DNA of 64,000 bases from Chamaea fasciata (lineage: Eukaryota; Chordata; Aves; Passeriformes; Sylviidae): contig JARCOQ010000006.1 of assembly GCA_029207755.1 (NCBI GenBank), positions 15,846,890 through 15,910,889 of the forward strand, written 5' to 3'. This document shows positions 1 through 11,354 of the stretch, one piece after another. Under the pieces are notes generated by a model. That model made no database searches and was not told where the DNA came from. It saw only the letters and a list, made by a program, of their open reading frames with translations. The translations under genes were made by a program, and so were the position numbers. Within the stretch, counting starts at the first letter, position 1. Every line of letters starts with the position of its first letter.

Positions 1-715
1 GATTTGACAGAATTTGTGTTGGTAAGGTTAATTGCCTGACATTCTTCGTGCTGTATGGTTGAAAAAATGCTGTGATCCTTAAATACACACGGAAGGAAAA
101 ACTAATAGAAGAAACAGAAAAAACATGTGACCATGTGCTCCATTGTTATAGGAGACAGGATAGGAATTCTGGCAACTGAATTTTGCTTGTAAATAGGTCA
201 GTAGTGGATTGGAAGACTTAGACGAGGCTGAAGGACTCCTGTTCATGTACATTTCTTCACTTTGTTTCCCCCCAGCCCCGTATTTTGTCGTCTCAGAATT
301 TGACACTTGTGTTAGCAATGAATGGTTTTCTCTCCCAAAACACCAAAATCAATTTCATATTTTAGCTGCAGCAATTCTTTGTCTATGCTGGAGAGCACCC
401 TAGGCCCTTAGGTCTAGCTGTGCACATGTCCTGTGCTCTAGTACTGCACTGCAGAGCTCTTGGTTAAACTTTGTGTGCTTATGTAAAAGTCATCCAACTG
501 CTTTGCTTTCTTCCTCATTAACCCAGTATCTAAAATATACTGAACATTACTTCCCAATCTTAATTTCTTTCCTATCCCTTAGTTCTTAGCACCTTTTCAA
601 AGTGCTGGCCATCCTGGGTGCTGGGCATTGTGACATGGATGATTCAACAGTGGGGCTCTAGTCAGTCATGTTGAGCAAAATGAGTTAATGACAGGTTTTG
701 GCCAAGGTTAGTGTT
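1..715. other. Unassigned AT-rich DNA
   Basis: No recognisable gene or repeat. Short open frames on both strands overlap each other (79-318 minus, 209-403 plus) and show no known domain, so I treat them as chance. The stretch runs into the CR1 fragment that follows. Confidence 0.6.
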
Positions 716-820
716 CTTGGCGTGTGGATATGATTTAGTGGTGAACAGGGCAGTGTTGGGTTAACAGTTGGACCTGATAATCTTAGGGCTGTTTTCCACC
801 CTTAATGATTCTATGATTAT
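716..820 (+). mobile_element. CR1 LINE 3' end, sense orientation
   Basis: About 105 bases match the last part of an avian CR1 LINE. Visible landmarks in order are 'gatttagtggtgaac', 'ggcagtgttgggttaac', 'gttggacctgataatctta' and the terminal 'gattctatgattatg', a decayed form of the short tandem octamer that ends CR1 copies. CR1 elements are usually 5'-truncated because reverse transcription starts at the 3' end, so a 3'-only scrap is expected. No coding part is left. The left boundary is approximate. Confidence 0.8.
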
Positions 821-821
821 G

Positions 822-2099
822 AACTATGCAATTTATCACAAGGGGTACAAGCATCCTTTCCTGACAGAAGTGCTGTCAGTTCTTTCTTATGAATTATCCT
901 TGTACTGTATTTAAATGGAAGTAATGTAAAACAGGACTTACTAAGGGTTGAATTTGCCCTTTAAAATAGTCCAACATATTCTCTTGACCTCTTTAATCTT
1001 TGTAAAACAGATGAATAATATATTAATTTTTTGCCTTTGGACTCATTAGTTAGAAAGTTTTTATTTCAGGCCTCTATCTTCTAAAGCTTAGCTGCCTCAA
1101 TGTAGTGCATTTCTGATTAAGTCTTCTCAAAACTTGTCTATCCAAAGGAGCAAACCTAAAGTACAAAGTCACTGGTACAATACTTCATAAAAATTTAAGA
1201 GATCTCAAGGTAGAATTTACTGTCTGTGGTACAGTTTCTATGGTAGCAGCCTCCTGGCTGTTTCATTCCTGCTTTCCAGACTAGATCTGTACATAGCAGA
1301 TGGCAAGTGGGTTGACATTTCAGTTTGAGTCATGCCAATTGAAATTGACAACCTCATGTTAAGCATGCTAATCCTTAATTGGAAAGTATATCCCATTTAG
1401 AATACTGAATTTGCTGAGCTCTCATTGAAGAAGACTCTGCAGATCTGGTCTAGTCTATTAGGATAAAGCAGACTACATAAGCAGGACAAATTTTCTCTTG
1501 AAAAAGAATCATTGGGAGGAACTCTTATGATACTTAAATCAGAAAGGAGTTGTTTTTTTTGTTTTGTTGGGTGTTTGTTGTGTGGGCTTCTTTTGTTTTG
1601 TAGGGATTTTGAATTTGTTTTGTTTTGTTGTTGTTTTAGGGAAGAATGCTTTTTTGGACTTGAGGACAGTGTTTAATGAGGCCATAGGCATGCTGGGTGA
1701 ATTTAAAAATCCTGAAAGTTTGGCTTATGTTGACACCTTGGGTTTTTGAAAGTGGGCTCAAAGCCATACATCCAGAAGGCTAAGTAATCCTGTAGGGGCT
1801 ACTGCTGCTGCTCAGAGAACTGATAATTCTAAATAGTAGGCTGCATCCTATCTTCACATATTATCAGTAAGGAAAATTAATACTTGTTTAAGTTGAAGAC
1901 ACTGAATGCTATGTTTGTATAGCTGTTATAAAAAATATATATATACAGGAGGATTTGTTCCCCCCTTTTTTCCTATGAAGACTCTTGAAGGACAGATAGG
2001 ATAAAGTGACTCAAATGTTTGGGGCAGGATGGAAAAATTCATTGTAATGAAATTTCTTTTTTGCAGTTTGAATGGGAAATTGAAACAGAAGTTGAAGTG

Positions 2100-2101
<2 letters not shown>
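822..2101. other. Unassigned DNA with a GT-rich low-complexity patch
   Basis: Mostly unique AT-rich sequence. At about 1,551-1,645 there is a low-complexity run of T with interspersed G (repeated 'gttttgtt' words). It creates the meaningless 61-aa plus frame at 1,564-1,749. No gene is seen. Confidence 0.55.

Positions 2102-2142
<41 letters not shown>
2102..2142. repeat. 41-base poly(T) tract
   Basis: An uninterrupted run of 41 T, the longest homopolymer in the window. Read on the minus strand it is a 41-A tail lying 19 bases after a stop codon (see 2,162-2,287). That geometry fits a retroposed transcript tail, but a plain mononucleotide repeat is also possible. The exact length may be affected by sequencing or assembly. 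Confidence 0.9.
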
Positions 2143-2143
<1 letters not shown>

Positions 2144-2161
2144 AGGACTATCCTTAAAGGA

Positions 2162-2287
2162 TCAGGTGATCTTCTGCAGTTTAATCTTCTTAATTTCTTC
2201 TCCTTTACAACTCACACTCAGCGTCTTGTCCAAATGAGAGGCTGGAGAAGATAAGGGAATGCTTTCAAAGCACTTGAATTTTCTCAT
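2162..2287 (-). pseudogene. Possible 3' end of a retrocopied transcript, identity unknown
   Basis: On the minus strand a frame of 41 codons runs from an ATG (2,285-2,287) to a TGA (2,162-2,164). It is followed after 19 bases by a 41-A tract. The C-terminus is rich in lysine and isoleucine (KGEEIKKIKLQKIT) and local GC content is higher than in the flanks. An in-frame stop lies a few codons upstream of the ATG, so any parent protein would be longer and the copy broken. I do not recognise the protein. Processed pseudogenes are scarce in birds because CR1 does not mobilise poly(A) transcripts well. The alternative is a chance frame beside a microsatellite. Confidence 0.2.
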
Positions 2288-2289
2288 TT

Positions 2290-4714
2290 GAAATGAAATA
2301 TTTATTTTGAAAGTTCAATGAATTTCATAAGGTACATGGTAAAATCCAAGAGTTTAAATCTTTGAAATAATTCATGGGGGCAGGATAGGAATGCTGGAAA
2401 CAATACAAGCCATAGTTTAGCTAAAGATGGAATAAGGTCTTTATTGAAGTGGTTTTGTATTATTCTAGCAGCTTTGTATAATCAACATTCGGTGTTCTAC
2501 AGATCTCTGCTAACCCAGCTACAGAGAGAGGATGGCATGTAACTGACATGCCTAAGGCATAAAAAGCTCTTTGTTAAAATACTGTGGCAAAATTTCACTT
2601 GTTGCTTGTGCAGGCTTAGCAAAAGATTTAAAAGGTCTACCACTCTATTTACACTTTCTACTCTGGAGTGTGTATTTTCTGATTTTTGTGATGCTGTGAT
2701 TGCTGCGTGTCTGGCAAATTTTTCCCATCCATACTTTGGCTGTATCCATGCTGGCTCTGCATAGTGTTTTTCTTTTCTGTGGCAAGAATAAGCCATATGG
2801 ATTAAAGTCTGTGGTTTGGCAGATAAAACCTATGAAACTTGTGTCTTTTGCCAATGCAATATAATACGTCTATTAAATAGTCCTGGTGTTAGATAAAAGG
2901 ACATTGTAATACCCCTTTCATCTCAGACTGTGTACCGAAGGTACACTTCAAGTTTTCTCTGGTTCCTGTAACTGCTACGTGAAAGCCGGAGTCAGAGAAG
3001 TCATGATGTCACACAGGGGCCATTTGAATTCCCGTTTTTCAGTCAGTCCAATGGCTGATGGAGCTATACATGCAAGGTTAGAAGGGTTAGATGCCTCTTG
3101 TCATTTATCCTATGGTGTCTGCAACTGTAGGTAGCCTTGAAGATTATGACTAGATTATTTAAGGATCTCAGCCTGCCATAGTGTGGCTAACAGACACGAA
3201 TGTCTGAGTGTGGACATGGACAGCTGATAGTTTGATGGGAAGCACCAAAGATGCAAATCAAAAGACATGCATTTTTTATTAAGCAAGTGAAGCTTGAGCC
3301 TCAGTTACTACCTTCCTTGAGTTCAATCTCTACGTTTGACCATCCACAAAAGAGGATTAAATTACATATATGCATATGCTATGCATACCTTACAGATGAG
3401 CAGATTGAGTCCTATACAAAAGTATTTACGGTTGTGACTGCAGCTGCAGAATTGGGCACATTTTCAGCTGTCAGATGAGAAGAAACATGGCTGGAAAAAT
3501 AAATGAAACGTGGCTGAAGCCCTTTGCAGAGGAACTCTTCTGTAAGTTGGTTTGGTTTATATTTTTTCTAATTTGTTCTACTCTAGACACTTGCTGGAGA
3601 AGAACTTAACAATTCCATATTCATAGAAAGATTTGGTATCATATTTCAGTCTGTTTTAATTGTTTTGAGTGCAATATATTTCAACAGGTACTATGTGAAC
3701 AGAAATGATAGACAAGCAGTAAACAGTGTTAAGAAAGTCCCTGAAAATGGTGAACTCTTACTTAATCTGGTTGCATAACAAAGAATTAAATGGTATAAGT
3801 ATTTTAATGGATACAGATTAATAGACCAGACAATATTTAAGTTTTCAGAGGATTTATATTTTTGATGAATCAGTTAAACTAGTTCTGAATACAAATTGTA
3901 TTTTCACATAAAAATGTAGCAGCTACATAATTTGTAGCTTGTGGAAGTGTTAGGAATCTATAGGAATCATGGGGTCATAGGGAATCTCATTAGTATTTTG
4001 AATTTCATCCCCACCTTTGATCATATTTTTAATCTTGTAATTACTATTTAGGTTATAATCCAGTTGATTCTAAGAAATATTCAGTGGGTTAACTATTATG
4101 TAGGTGCATAATTTTACCTCCCCAGAGCAAGTTTTGAAACAGAACAATGACTTCTATGCAGTAAAGAACTGGAGTCTGAAGTCATCATTTGCACCTGCTA
4201 GCTAAACCATAAAAGACTTAAGCAGCACATGTCAAATTATTTTAAAACACTGTGTAAATATAAATGATTTGATTTATCCATTTTGTTCAGTAAGGGTTAT
4301 TGTTACATTTAAAAATCTTCACTAAATTCATTTTTTATATACCCTAAGGTGAAATTTAGAAATTAAGGCACACATCTTAATTTAGAGGTGCAAGTCCATA
4401 AAGACGTTAGTATATGGAGGCTGCACTTAGAGCGTGACAAGTGCCCAGTGGATGTGATGACAGATTTGTATAAAGAACACCCAAAATTATAGAAGATGAC
4501 AAGAACAGAATTTCAAGTATTGCTTTGAACTTCTTAACACTTTGGACTTAAAGGAATTGATTCTTCATGGCCTCTGAAGAGACCAGCACTCAGAACGTGG
4601 ACTGATGAGATTCTGTAACTAGCACACCACTGTTCAGATTTCCCTACCTGTACATATACTTACCAAAGCTCCTCTGTTAGTAGACAACTTATATTTGTCT
4701 TGCTTGCTGAATAT
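2290..4714. other. Unassigned AT-rich DNA
   Basis: No gene is recognised. The overlapping minus frames at 2,497-2,796 and 2,645-2,854 and the plus frame at 3,251-3,478 lack domains or a plausible splice context. A faint resemblance to the middle of a MIR-type SINE around 3,290-3,420 was too weak to call. Confidence 0.55.
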
Positions 4715-4775
4715 TCACTGGTCCAGTATCCTGATGTAGGACTTTGGCAATAGCCAAAAGTCTGTTCCAGTTTTA
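4715..4775 (-). mobile_element. Scrap of an ancient CR1-type LINE 3' region
   Basis: The stretch starting 'ggtccagtatcctg' and followed by 'ggcaatagccaaaagtctg' resembles the reverse complement of the 3' region of an old amniote CR1 family (consensus words 'CCAGTATCCTG' and 'AGTGGCCAATGCCAGGTGC'). About 60 bases remain. The same family is seen with stronger support at 47,062-47,262, where the matching block reads 'gacaatggccgttaccagat'. Assignment is by remembered consensus and could be chance. Confidence 0.4.
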
Positions 4776-7700
4776 ATTTACAGTATGTTAAGAGATATCA
4801 AACACAGACATTTGAACTTCAAGGGTGAAATATCTTATATGAAAGGCAGATGGAAAATTTTAAAATCAAGGTTTTGGAAACAGATCCCTTCTCTGCTCTG
4901 CTCACTTCTGGTAGAGTATTTTTTTCCCCCACATGTCTGAATTCATAGGTGCAGAACTTTGTCTGATTTCCATGGTTGCAGCAAACTACAGAAAGCCCTG
5001 TTTCTGATACTGGGAAAGTTTCCTTCTTTCTCTCTTCTTTTGATTCTGGGTTTCCTCTCTTTACAAGGAAGTTTCATGGTTTGCTCAGAGAAACTACAAG
5101 TTTTGCCCTCAGCCTTTCTTCTGTCTGCCAACAGAGAAGTTTCTCTCACCTTTAGCATGTTTAATAGTCTGTGGGGCTGAACCCCTCTCGAGGGTTGGCC
5201 TGACTTATGATGAAATGATCAGAGTAACTTCTTCCTTGCTGTCCTATTTTGCCATTTTTAGACAAAGGATAAAATATGAATTGCAAATAAACTAAGACAC
5301 CAGGTTTTGCACCCCTCAATATTTACTGCCAGACACACAGATTTGAACTGAGGAGCAACTGGTATCATTCAGTTAAGTTCCAGTCAGGGAGTATATGTTT
5401 CCTCCTTGCAGTATGTTGGTTCATTATAAATGCAAATATATTTATAGCTTTTGAGCAACTGTAACCTCTGAAAAACCACTTTTTTGTCAGTCTTCTCAAC
5501 AACAGCACCTGGAATTTAATCACTCAGTCATGCATGCCTTGCCACTGCTACACTAAGTGATCCTGCTAAGGGGAGGTATGGCTCTCCAGAGGTGTACTGT
5601 GGCTGAGAGGGAAAGTAAGGTGTTATTGAGAAAGCTTTAGTTTAGCATGTTTCAAAATACTGAAATGGTTCATGGTTTCACCTGTTGTCCCACATTTCAA
5701 AAACCGGGCACATTTTTGTAGATGTGTTTGAGTGTGTGCCTGGTTTTAGCGATTCTCTGCAATCCCTGGCCAGGACTTTCCACAGTCTGCCCATGGCCTG
5801 GGATTCCGTTTCAGTCCCCTGAATCTGACAGTCCCTGCCCCAGTGACACACTAGGAGGGTGGGTCTCCACCCTTGCCTGCCCATGAGTCCTGCTGACTCC
5901 AAGTGCCATGGCCGAGGGCCAGGTCACATCCTCCAGACTGCCCAGCTTCCTGCTGGTGTGGTGGAATGGGTGCTGGGGAAGAAAATTCCAGGTTGACAGG
6001 CATCCTGTGGATTGCTTTACAGAGTTTGGGTAAGTTATTAAATGTGTTTAATGACCAGGCCTAACTTCTGTGAAAGTGCACAGGAATTACTCGCAGTCGA
6101 TGATATCTTGACTATATTATATTATTTTGTGTGTGCTTTTGTATGTGCATATGTATAAAATACACATTATTTTTAGGCATTTTGCTCATTATATCTTTAA
6201 TGAACTAATTTTTAAGGGACATGTTTAAACAGCAGTAAACCCTACTATGGAATATTAATGGATGCTGTTTTCACATGCAGCTCAAATACTGGGAGATACT
6301 TCAATACTTTGGGTATTCCTGTGTGTCAGCACATGGAACAATACGCCTAAGACTATTTATTGTCTTGTCAAAAGCCCCAGTTAAAACAACTAAAACTGAA
6401 TAGCAATTAAGACAATTTATTCTAGTGGTGGAAACTTTTTGCACTGTAGCTGTAGCATTTTACAAATGCTTCTTAATACTTTATCAGTTCCTGCCATGTA
6501 GAAGTTGGATAGCTCCACCAGAAATGTACTGGAATTAAAATCTGTATGGAAGAAACATTGCCTTGTATGGGAAGAAGAATTCTGATAGGAATAAAAAAAT
6601 CCATTTTTTTTCCTAGCCAGGAAGTAGGTTTCATACTAGAGAGATTCTCCATGTGCCAATTACTTTTAAAGAAATGTGTTAAGTCTCCTGCTGCTTCATT
6701 GTCATTCTTGGATTTGATTAAACTTATGCAAATGAAGGCACCATGGATTAATATGTTAGCTGCAAAACAATACAGTAATGTCAAAGATCTTTTGTCACCA
6801 AGGAAAGGATGGAAATCAAAGAGAGCACTAAACAGAACATGAACTAAGGGAGAAAGTCATAACAGAAATTGCAGAAAATATATGAGGAACCTAACTGGAA
6901 TGAAAGCTTGTCACCAGGAAAAACATCCTCACCATAACACACTTTTTCTGTGGCTGTTTATGCTTTCAAGGTTATTTCCTTAGTCCATTGTTCAGGTTTG
7001 TGTCAGTAAACATCATTTAGTTCCATCTCCATTAATCTTTAACTTCTGAAGAAAGGTTTATTTAAATAACAGGCCTACTATTGAAATTGTATGGGCATGT
7101 GCGCTTCACATGAAGCATGGAAGACATGGAAGAAGATGACCCCTGATCCTTGAAATGTTTTATTTCCATAAGCTTTCAGGCAGAATACGGGAGAAAGGAA
7201 GGGGAAGATGTTTAGATTGAAAAATTTACTTAGAATTGAAAATAAATTCAGAGTAAAATATATTACAGTACATTTGGCTTCATCTTTGACTAAGATAATA
7301 AATCTAAGAAACTTCAGAGCAGAGCTTTCAAATTCTGAGTATCTTTAAGACTGATGTTTTAGTTTCAATTTCTTCCATTATTGAAGTTGACTGATGACAA
7401 AGCCAAGCATTGCTGCAAAATAGATTTGCCATTTTGGATAAACTGTTTCCTTAAAAAATCTAAACCCTGATTGTCCCCTAAAACTTGTACTGCCATTAGT
7501 GTGAACGCTCTGTCTGACTGTACTTTATCATAATAAGGCTTTAACTCTGTAGTTAGTGAAATGATGAAACATCTATGGCAGATTTATAGAGCACTTCCTC
7601 TTTAATCCCCTTCCCTGTATCCTTGAGGTGAAGTTTTCAGGAAAAAGTGGGGGTATTTTTTTACCTGTTTTTTTTTGAGGTGTCTGTATTTGAGTGTATG

Positions 7701-8739
7701 AGTAGAGTTTATAAATGTGAGTAGAACATTCTCTCTATTGTTTGGACAGTCTGTAAGATTGAATCTTCCCCTAAAAGGAGATGTGGTCCCTCCACTGAGA
7801 TTTTGGAATTTAAAATGGTTCTTCAGGTCCCACTGTGGCTCATTCTTCATGTGGCAACTGCCAAAGCTCTGTCCATGCAGAGTTCAGGAGCTGTAGTGGC
7901 TTTCCTCCTGCACCCCAGCCTGAACAGTTAGCGCACCACTGTGTCTCACGATGCCATGGAGTTAAAATAGCTCCAAGCCGCTGAGGACCCCTCTTGCCTG
8001 TCCACATCCAAGCCATCTGGCTAGGCAAAACTGAAAGATCAGGAGGTCAGCATAGATGTTTTCAAATTACCCTTACTGAGTCTTTGGAGTCTCTCAGGTC
8101 ACAGCTGTCTGGGATCTCAGCCAGTGCAGAACCCCTGTGGGAATTTTCTGCCCAATGTAAAAGCCAAAGGTAGAAACATTTTGTGTCCTGACTGATCTCC
8201 TGATAATTCAAAAGGTAGATGAAAACACCAAATTACTTGTGTATATATAAAAGAGAAAAAGCACTGGTTTCTAGATTAGTCATTGCTCATGGGAGGTCTG
8301 ACTCATGAACACTTAAGGCTTGGGGAAGGTAATACTGCAGTGTGCTTTCTATTTCATACATAAAATTTGTATTCATGCAAAGTAATCATTGAAAAGTTAT
8401 CCAGCTTGGAGTCCAAATCCAGGGCTACAGTTGAAAGCTCAGATTGAACACTGGCAATTGTTTTACGCCTTTAAATGAAGTGTTACAGGGTAACACAAAC
8501 TCTGTTATTTCCCTGCTCAGAACATGACAATCTGGTTAATCTCTGTAGTTTCCATCTAGGGTTTCTCAAAAGTGGATGACAGAATGGGGTGCTATGAGAC
8601 TATGAAAGGCTGTGGTTATCATGTACAGCGAATGGACCAGAGGGATACAAGCCAGCACCGTAATGCCAGGTGTTTAAATAGTGCTGTTAAACCTGCATTG
8701 ACTAGGGTGAGCCTGTTTGTGCGACTTTGAGCTGCCAAA
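4776..8739. other. Unassigned DNA with a GC-richer block
   Basis: Mostly AT-rich unique sequence. Bases of about 5,690-6,010 are clearly GC-richer than the surroundings, and so, less strongly, are 7,850-8,160. Such blocks usually mark old LTRs, SINEs or retrocopies in an AT-rich background, but I could not match either. The overlapping frames at 6,473-6,784 (minus) and 6,546-6,842 (plus) are mutual shadows without known domains. Confidence 0.5.
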
Positions 8740-8838
8740 AACTGGCTCTCAGCCTTGCAACACTGCCCTTTCTGTATTACCTGTGTGACCTTCGCAGTGC
8801 TCACCATTCCCACACTGTCCTCCATTTCACATTGGTGT
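8740..8838 (+). mobile_element. MIR-like ancient SINE remnant
   Basis: The order of landmarks fits the core and 3' side of a MIR-type (tRNA-derived) SINE: 'actggctctcagcc', then 'cactgccctttctgtatta', then 'cctgtgtgaccttcgcagtg' (MIR has CTGTGTGACCTTGGGCAAGT), then 'tcctccatttcac' (MIR has TCCTCATCTGTAAAATGG). Divergence is high, as expected for a SINE that stopped moving before birds arose. An L2-derived tail with a similar 3' sequence is the main alternative. Confidence 0.5.
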
Positions 8839-8839
8839 G

Positions 8840-9545
8840 TGTAGTCTCTCCCCTCCAAAGCTGCTACTGAAATCTCCCTGTGTGATGATGTGTGGAAAGG
8901 ACTGAACAGTCAGACACCAGTTTTCCTGACGTCTTTCAGTCTCCTCCTGAGTTCTCTTGGCATCAGTGTATTTATCTGAGGCTGTCCACAGTTTGCAATA
9001 TGGTGCCATTTAAACACAAAGTTATCTTGGAATAGCTGAAGTCTGGAACAGTGGGAGGCTGACTCCTTTGGAGGAGCTCTCCATGGGACCTTGAGAAAAC
9101 TGCTCTGATGATGCATTTCACTATTTCCAAGACCCATTCTCATCTTTACAGCTGGACTTGGGAGCTTGATGCTTTGCCATATCTATTGTTGCTCTTCACC
9201 CTTTTGGCTCTAAGTGATAGAGCACCAGAGCTTAAGACAACATGCCCTCTTGTTGTCAGCCTGTTCGAGGAGAATTTCCCCACCTATGCTCTTAAATATA
9301 CTCAAAGGTGTTTGACTATAGGGTTTGTGAATTTACTCAATCAAAACCATGTATGCACAAAAGCTGGTGTATCTTTAACACCTTTCTTAGTAGGAGGCAG
9401 AGTGTCTTTTAGAAACACCCACCTCTCTTTATTAACTTCAGAGGTTAGACTATTAGCTATGAGTAACTGTCTCAACTTTGGTGCAAGAGCTGAAACCAGA
9501 CCTGAACTGGGAGATGAAAAGCAGTGAAAGCATGTGAATAGAATA
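8840..9545. other. Unassigned DNA containing a 139-aa open frame
   Basis: The plus strand is open from 9,108 to 9,527 (139 aa). The translation has a short hydrophobic leucine-rich stretch near residues 24-36 but no domain I know. The minus strand is also open across much of 8,827-9,143. Frames of this size are expected by chance in 64 kb read six ways. I do not call a gene here. Confidence 0.5.
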
Positions 9546-9548
9546 CAA

Positions 9549-9609
9549 CCCCCCCCCCCCCCCAATAAAAAAAAACCCCAAAACCCAAACCAAACCAGCA
9601 AAAAAAAAT
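9549..9609. repeat. Poly(C) run followed by A/C low-complexity DNA
   Basis: Fifteen C in a row (9,549-9,563) are followed by about 45 bases made almost only of A and C ('aaaccccaaaacccaaacc'). This is simple low-complexity sequence with no coding meaning. Homopolymer length is uncertain in any assembly. Confidence 0.9.
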
Positions 9610-9636
9610 TTCCTCATATTTCACCAGTAAGCTAAA

Positions 9637-9655
9637 GGGTTAGGGTAAGGGTTAG
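9637..9655 (+). repeat. Short telomere-like TTAGGG stretch
   Basis: Three near-consecutive units read 'gggttagggtaagggttag', two matching the vertebrate telomere hexamer and one with a base change. It lies about 28 bases after the A/C-rich tract. It is too short to call an interstitial telomeric array with confidence. Confidence 0.5.
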
Positions 9656-10045
9656 AATCTACACACAGCAGATTGTTTTATGGCTATGTCGGTCATCAAA
9701 GTGATATTGGACTGCCAGAATAAGTAGGCAAATGAGCAAATGACAGCTTAAATACTGAATATCCAGTAAGCCTAGTGGAATTTCTTTTGTTTTGTTTTGT
9801 CTTGGTTTGGGTTTTTTTTAGCTTTTGTGTTCCTCCTCACTTCGTGAGTAAAGACAGCAACTCTATCAACAATTTGCAAACGTGAAAGCAAAAAGGAGAA
9901 CTGGCGCAGGAGAGCAGGAACAATTGATCCATATAGATCATTAGTCTTGACATTTATTTGATCTCTTTCTTTATGCAAATTCACTACAATTTGAAGAAAA
10001 ATTGCTTATAAATAAGTTATTCAGGAAGGTAGAAGCCTATCTGAA

Positions 10046-10089
10046 CTATATATGATATTGCAACCATCTATATATGATATTGTAACTAT
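10046..10089. repeat. Tandem duplication of a 22-bp unit
   Basis: Two adjacent 22-base copies (10,046-10,067 and 10,068-10,089) both begin 'ctatatatgatattg'. They differ at two positions (C/T changes near the 3' end of the unit). This looks like a fairly recent replication-slippage duplication and has no evident function. Confidence 0.9.
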
Positions 10090-10575
10090 GCCTAGTTACT
10101 TAAGCTATTGTTTCCTAAAAAAAAAAAAAGAATCCCTAGATATTCATAATCATCAGAATACAACCCTTGTTAGTTTAGTGTCTGGTGGGTTATTTTTCTG
10201 TTTTTCTCTCTTTTCCTCCTTTTAATTTTTTCCCAAGTATGCAATATTTCCTTTTATTTAGTGATGTGAAAAGAATTAAGGACCTGTATTATCTCTGTGC
10301 TAAAATATTTTGGCTAGAGAAAAGACTAATGCTAACATTAGATTTAACTTTTTTTTATCTTTAACTAATTCCTTTGTTTTCTAATGTTTGTAAAATTTAT
10401 TCTATTGTTGAAAAAAGAGAGCACAGTATTTTGGATACAGTAATTGCAATACAAAAATTACGATACAATGTGATTTTTTATATAAATCCCAAAGTCTGAA
10501 TTTCTTCTTTCTTTGCTGAATAGAATTTTGACTGGGCAGCTCCAAAGCACAGTTAGCGTACGAAGAAGTAACGAA

Positions 10576-10589
10576 ACAGTAGATGGCGC
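10576..10589 (+). promoter_or_regulatory. CTCF-like binding motif
   Basis: The 14-mer 'acagtagatggcgc' matches the CTCF core pattern CCA(G/C)(C/T)AG(A/G)(T/G)GGC(A/G)(C/G) at 13 of 14 positions; only the first base differs. CTCF is the zinc-finger protein that anchors chromatin loops in vertebrates. A single motif match is suggestive only, because many such matches are unbound. Confidence 0.4.
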
Positions 10590-10791
10590 TCAATAATCTA
10601 CAAGATTTTTAATCACTTTTTAGAAACTGTAAAACCTGTTCTATTCAAATCAAAGTAAGGGTGCATTTAGTGGCATCAGTGCTATAAGTTACATCATTCT
10701 AATATTCAGTGAGGAAGTCTGCTACACAAGTAGCAGGCTGATTAGAGATTAGAAGCCCGTTCAAACGGTGAATTTTTCTTTTATTCTTTTC

Positions 10792-10815
10792 TTTTTTTTT
10801 TTTTTTTTTTTTTTT
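10792..10815. repeat. Poly(T) tract of 24
   Basis: Twenty-four T follow a C/T-rich lead-in and are directly followed by GCAG, so the site superficially resembles a splice acceptor. No open frame with gene-like content follows it. Confidence 0.9.
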
Positions 10816-11354
10816 GCAGTGCAAATGCTGTTGAAAAGTACATTTGTCGGTTTACTGTAAAACATCCTCACCTATATTCTTATTTGTTAATTTCCTCAGC
10901 TTTGGAATTACTTACTGTTGTTTGATTTTGTTATCAACAACCATGATAGTCTCAACTACTAATTTTTTCTAAAGAGGTAAAATATTCAGCTTGACTACAA
11001 AATGGTATCTAATTTTGACTTATTGTGTTTTAATGTGGAAACAATAATTTTTAAGATTAAAAAGAAATAAATTGTCAAAAATAAATTTCTGCTGGTCAAG
11101 CTATAATATGGGCTCTCTCTATAAAATAAAATTAGAGGAGATGAAATCTATCTCTCCCAGTATTTTCCAATGACAAAAGAATTCTCACCTACCATTTATT
11201 GTGGTCTAAAAGAAAGAATTTGCCTTTTGTGAGATGGAGGATTAGGAGCTATTCTGCTTTACAATTCTTAATATAAAATTCTAAGCTTAAAGAAATGTCT
11301 TAAGAGGGAAGATGGAAGAAAGTTAAGTATTCTAGCATGGACTTCAGAAGTTCA
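10816..11354. other. Unassigned AT-rich DNA
   Basis: No gene, known repeat or long open frame is seen between the poly(T) tract and the MIR-like element. Confidence 0.6.

Noticed and set aside
9108..9527. 139-aa plus-strand open frame
   Set aside because: No recognisable domain, no splice or promoter context, and a competing minus frame at its left end. The length is within chance for 64 kb in six frames.
10792..10820. Poly(T) followed by GCAG as a splice acceptor
   Set aside because: Perfect in form, but no gene-like open frame follows and homopolymers make such matches common.
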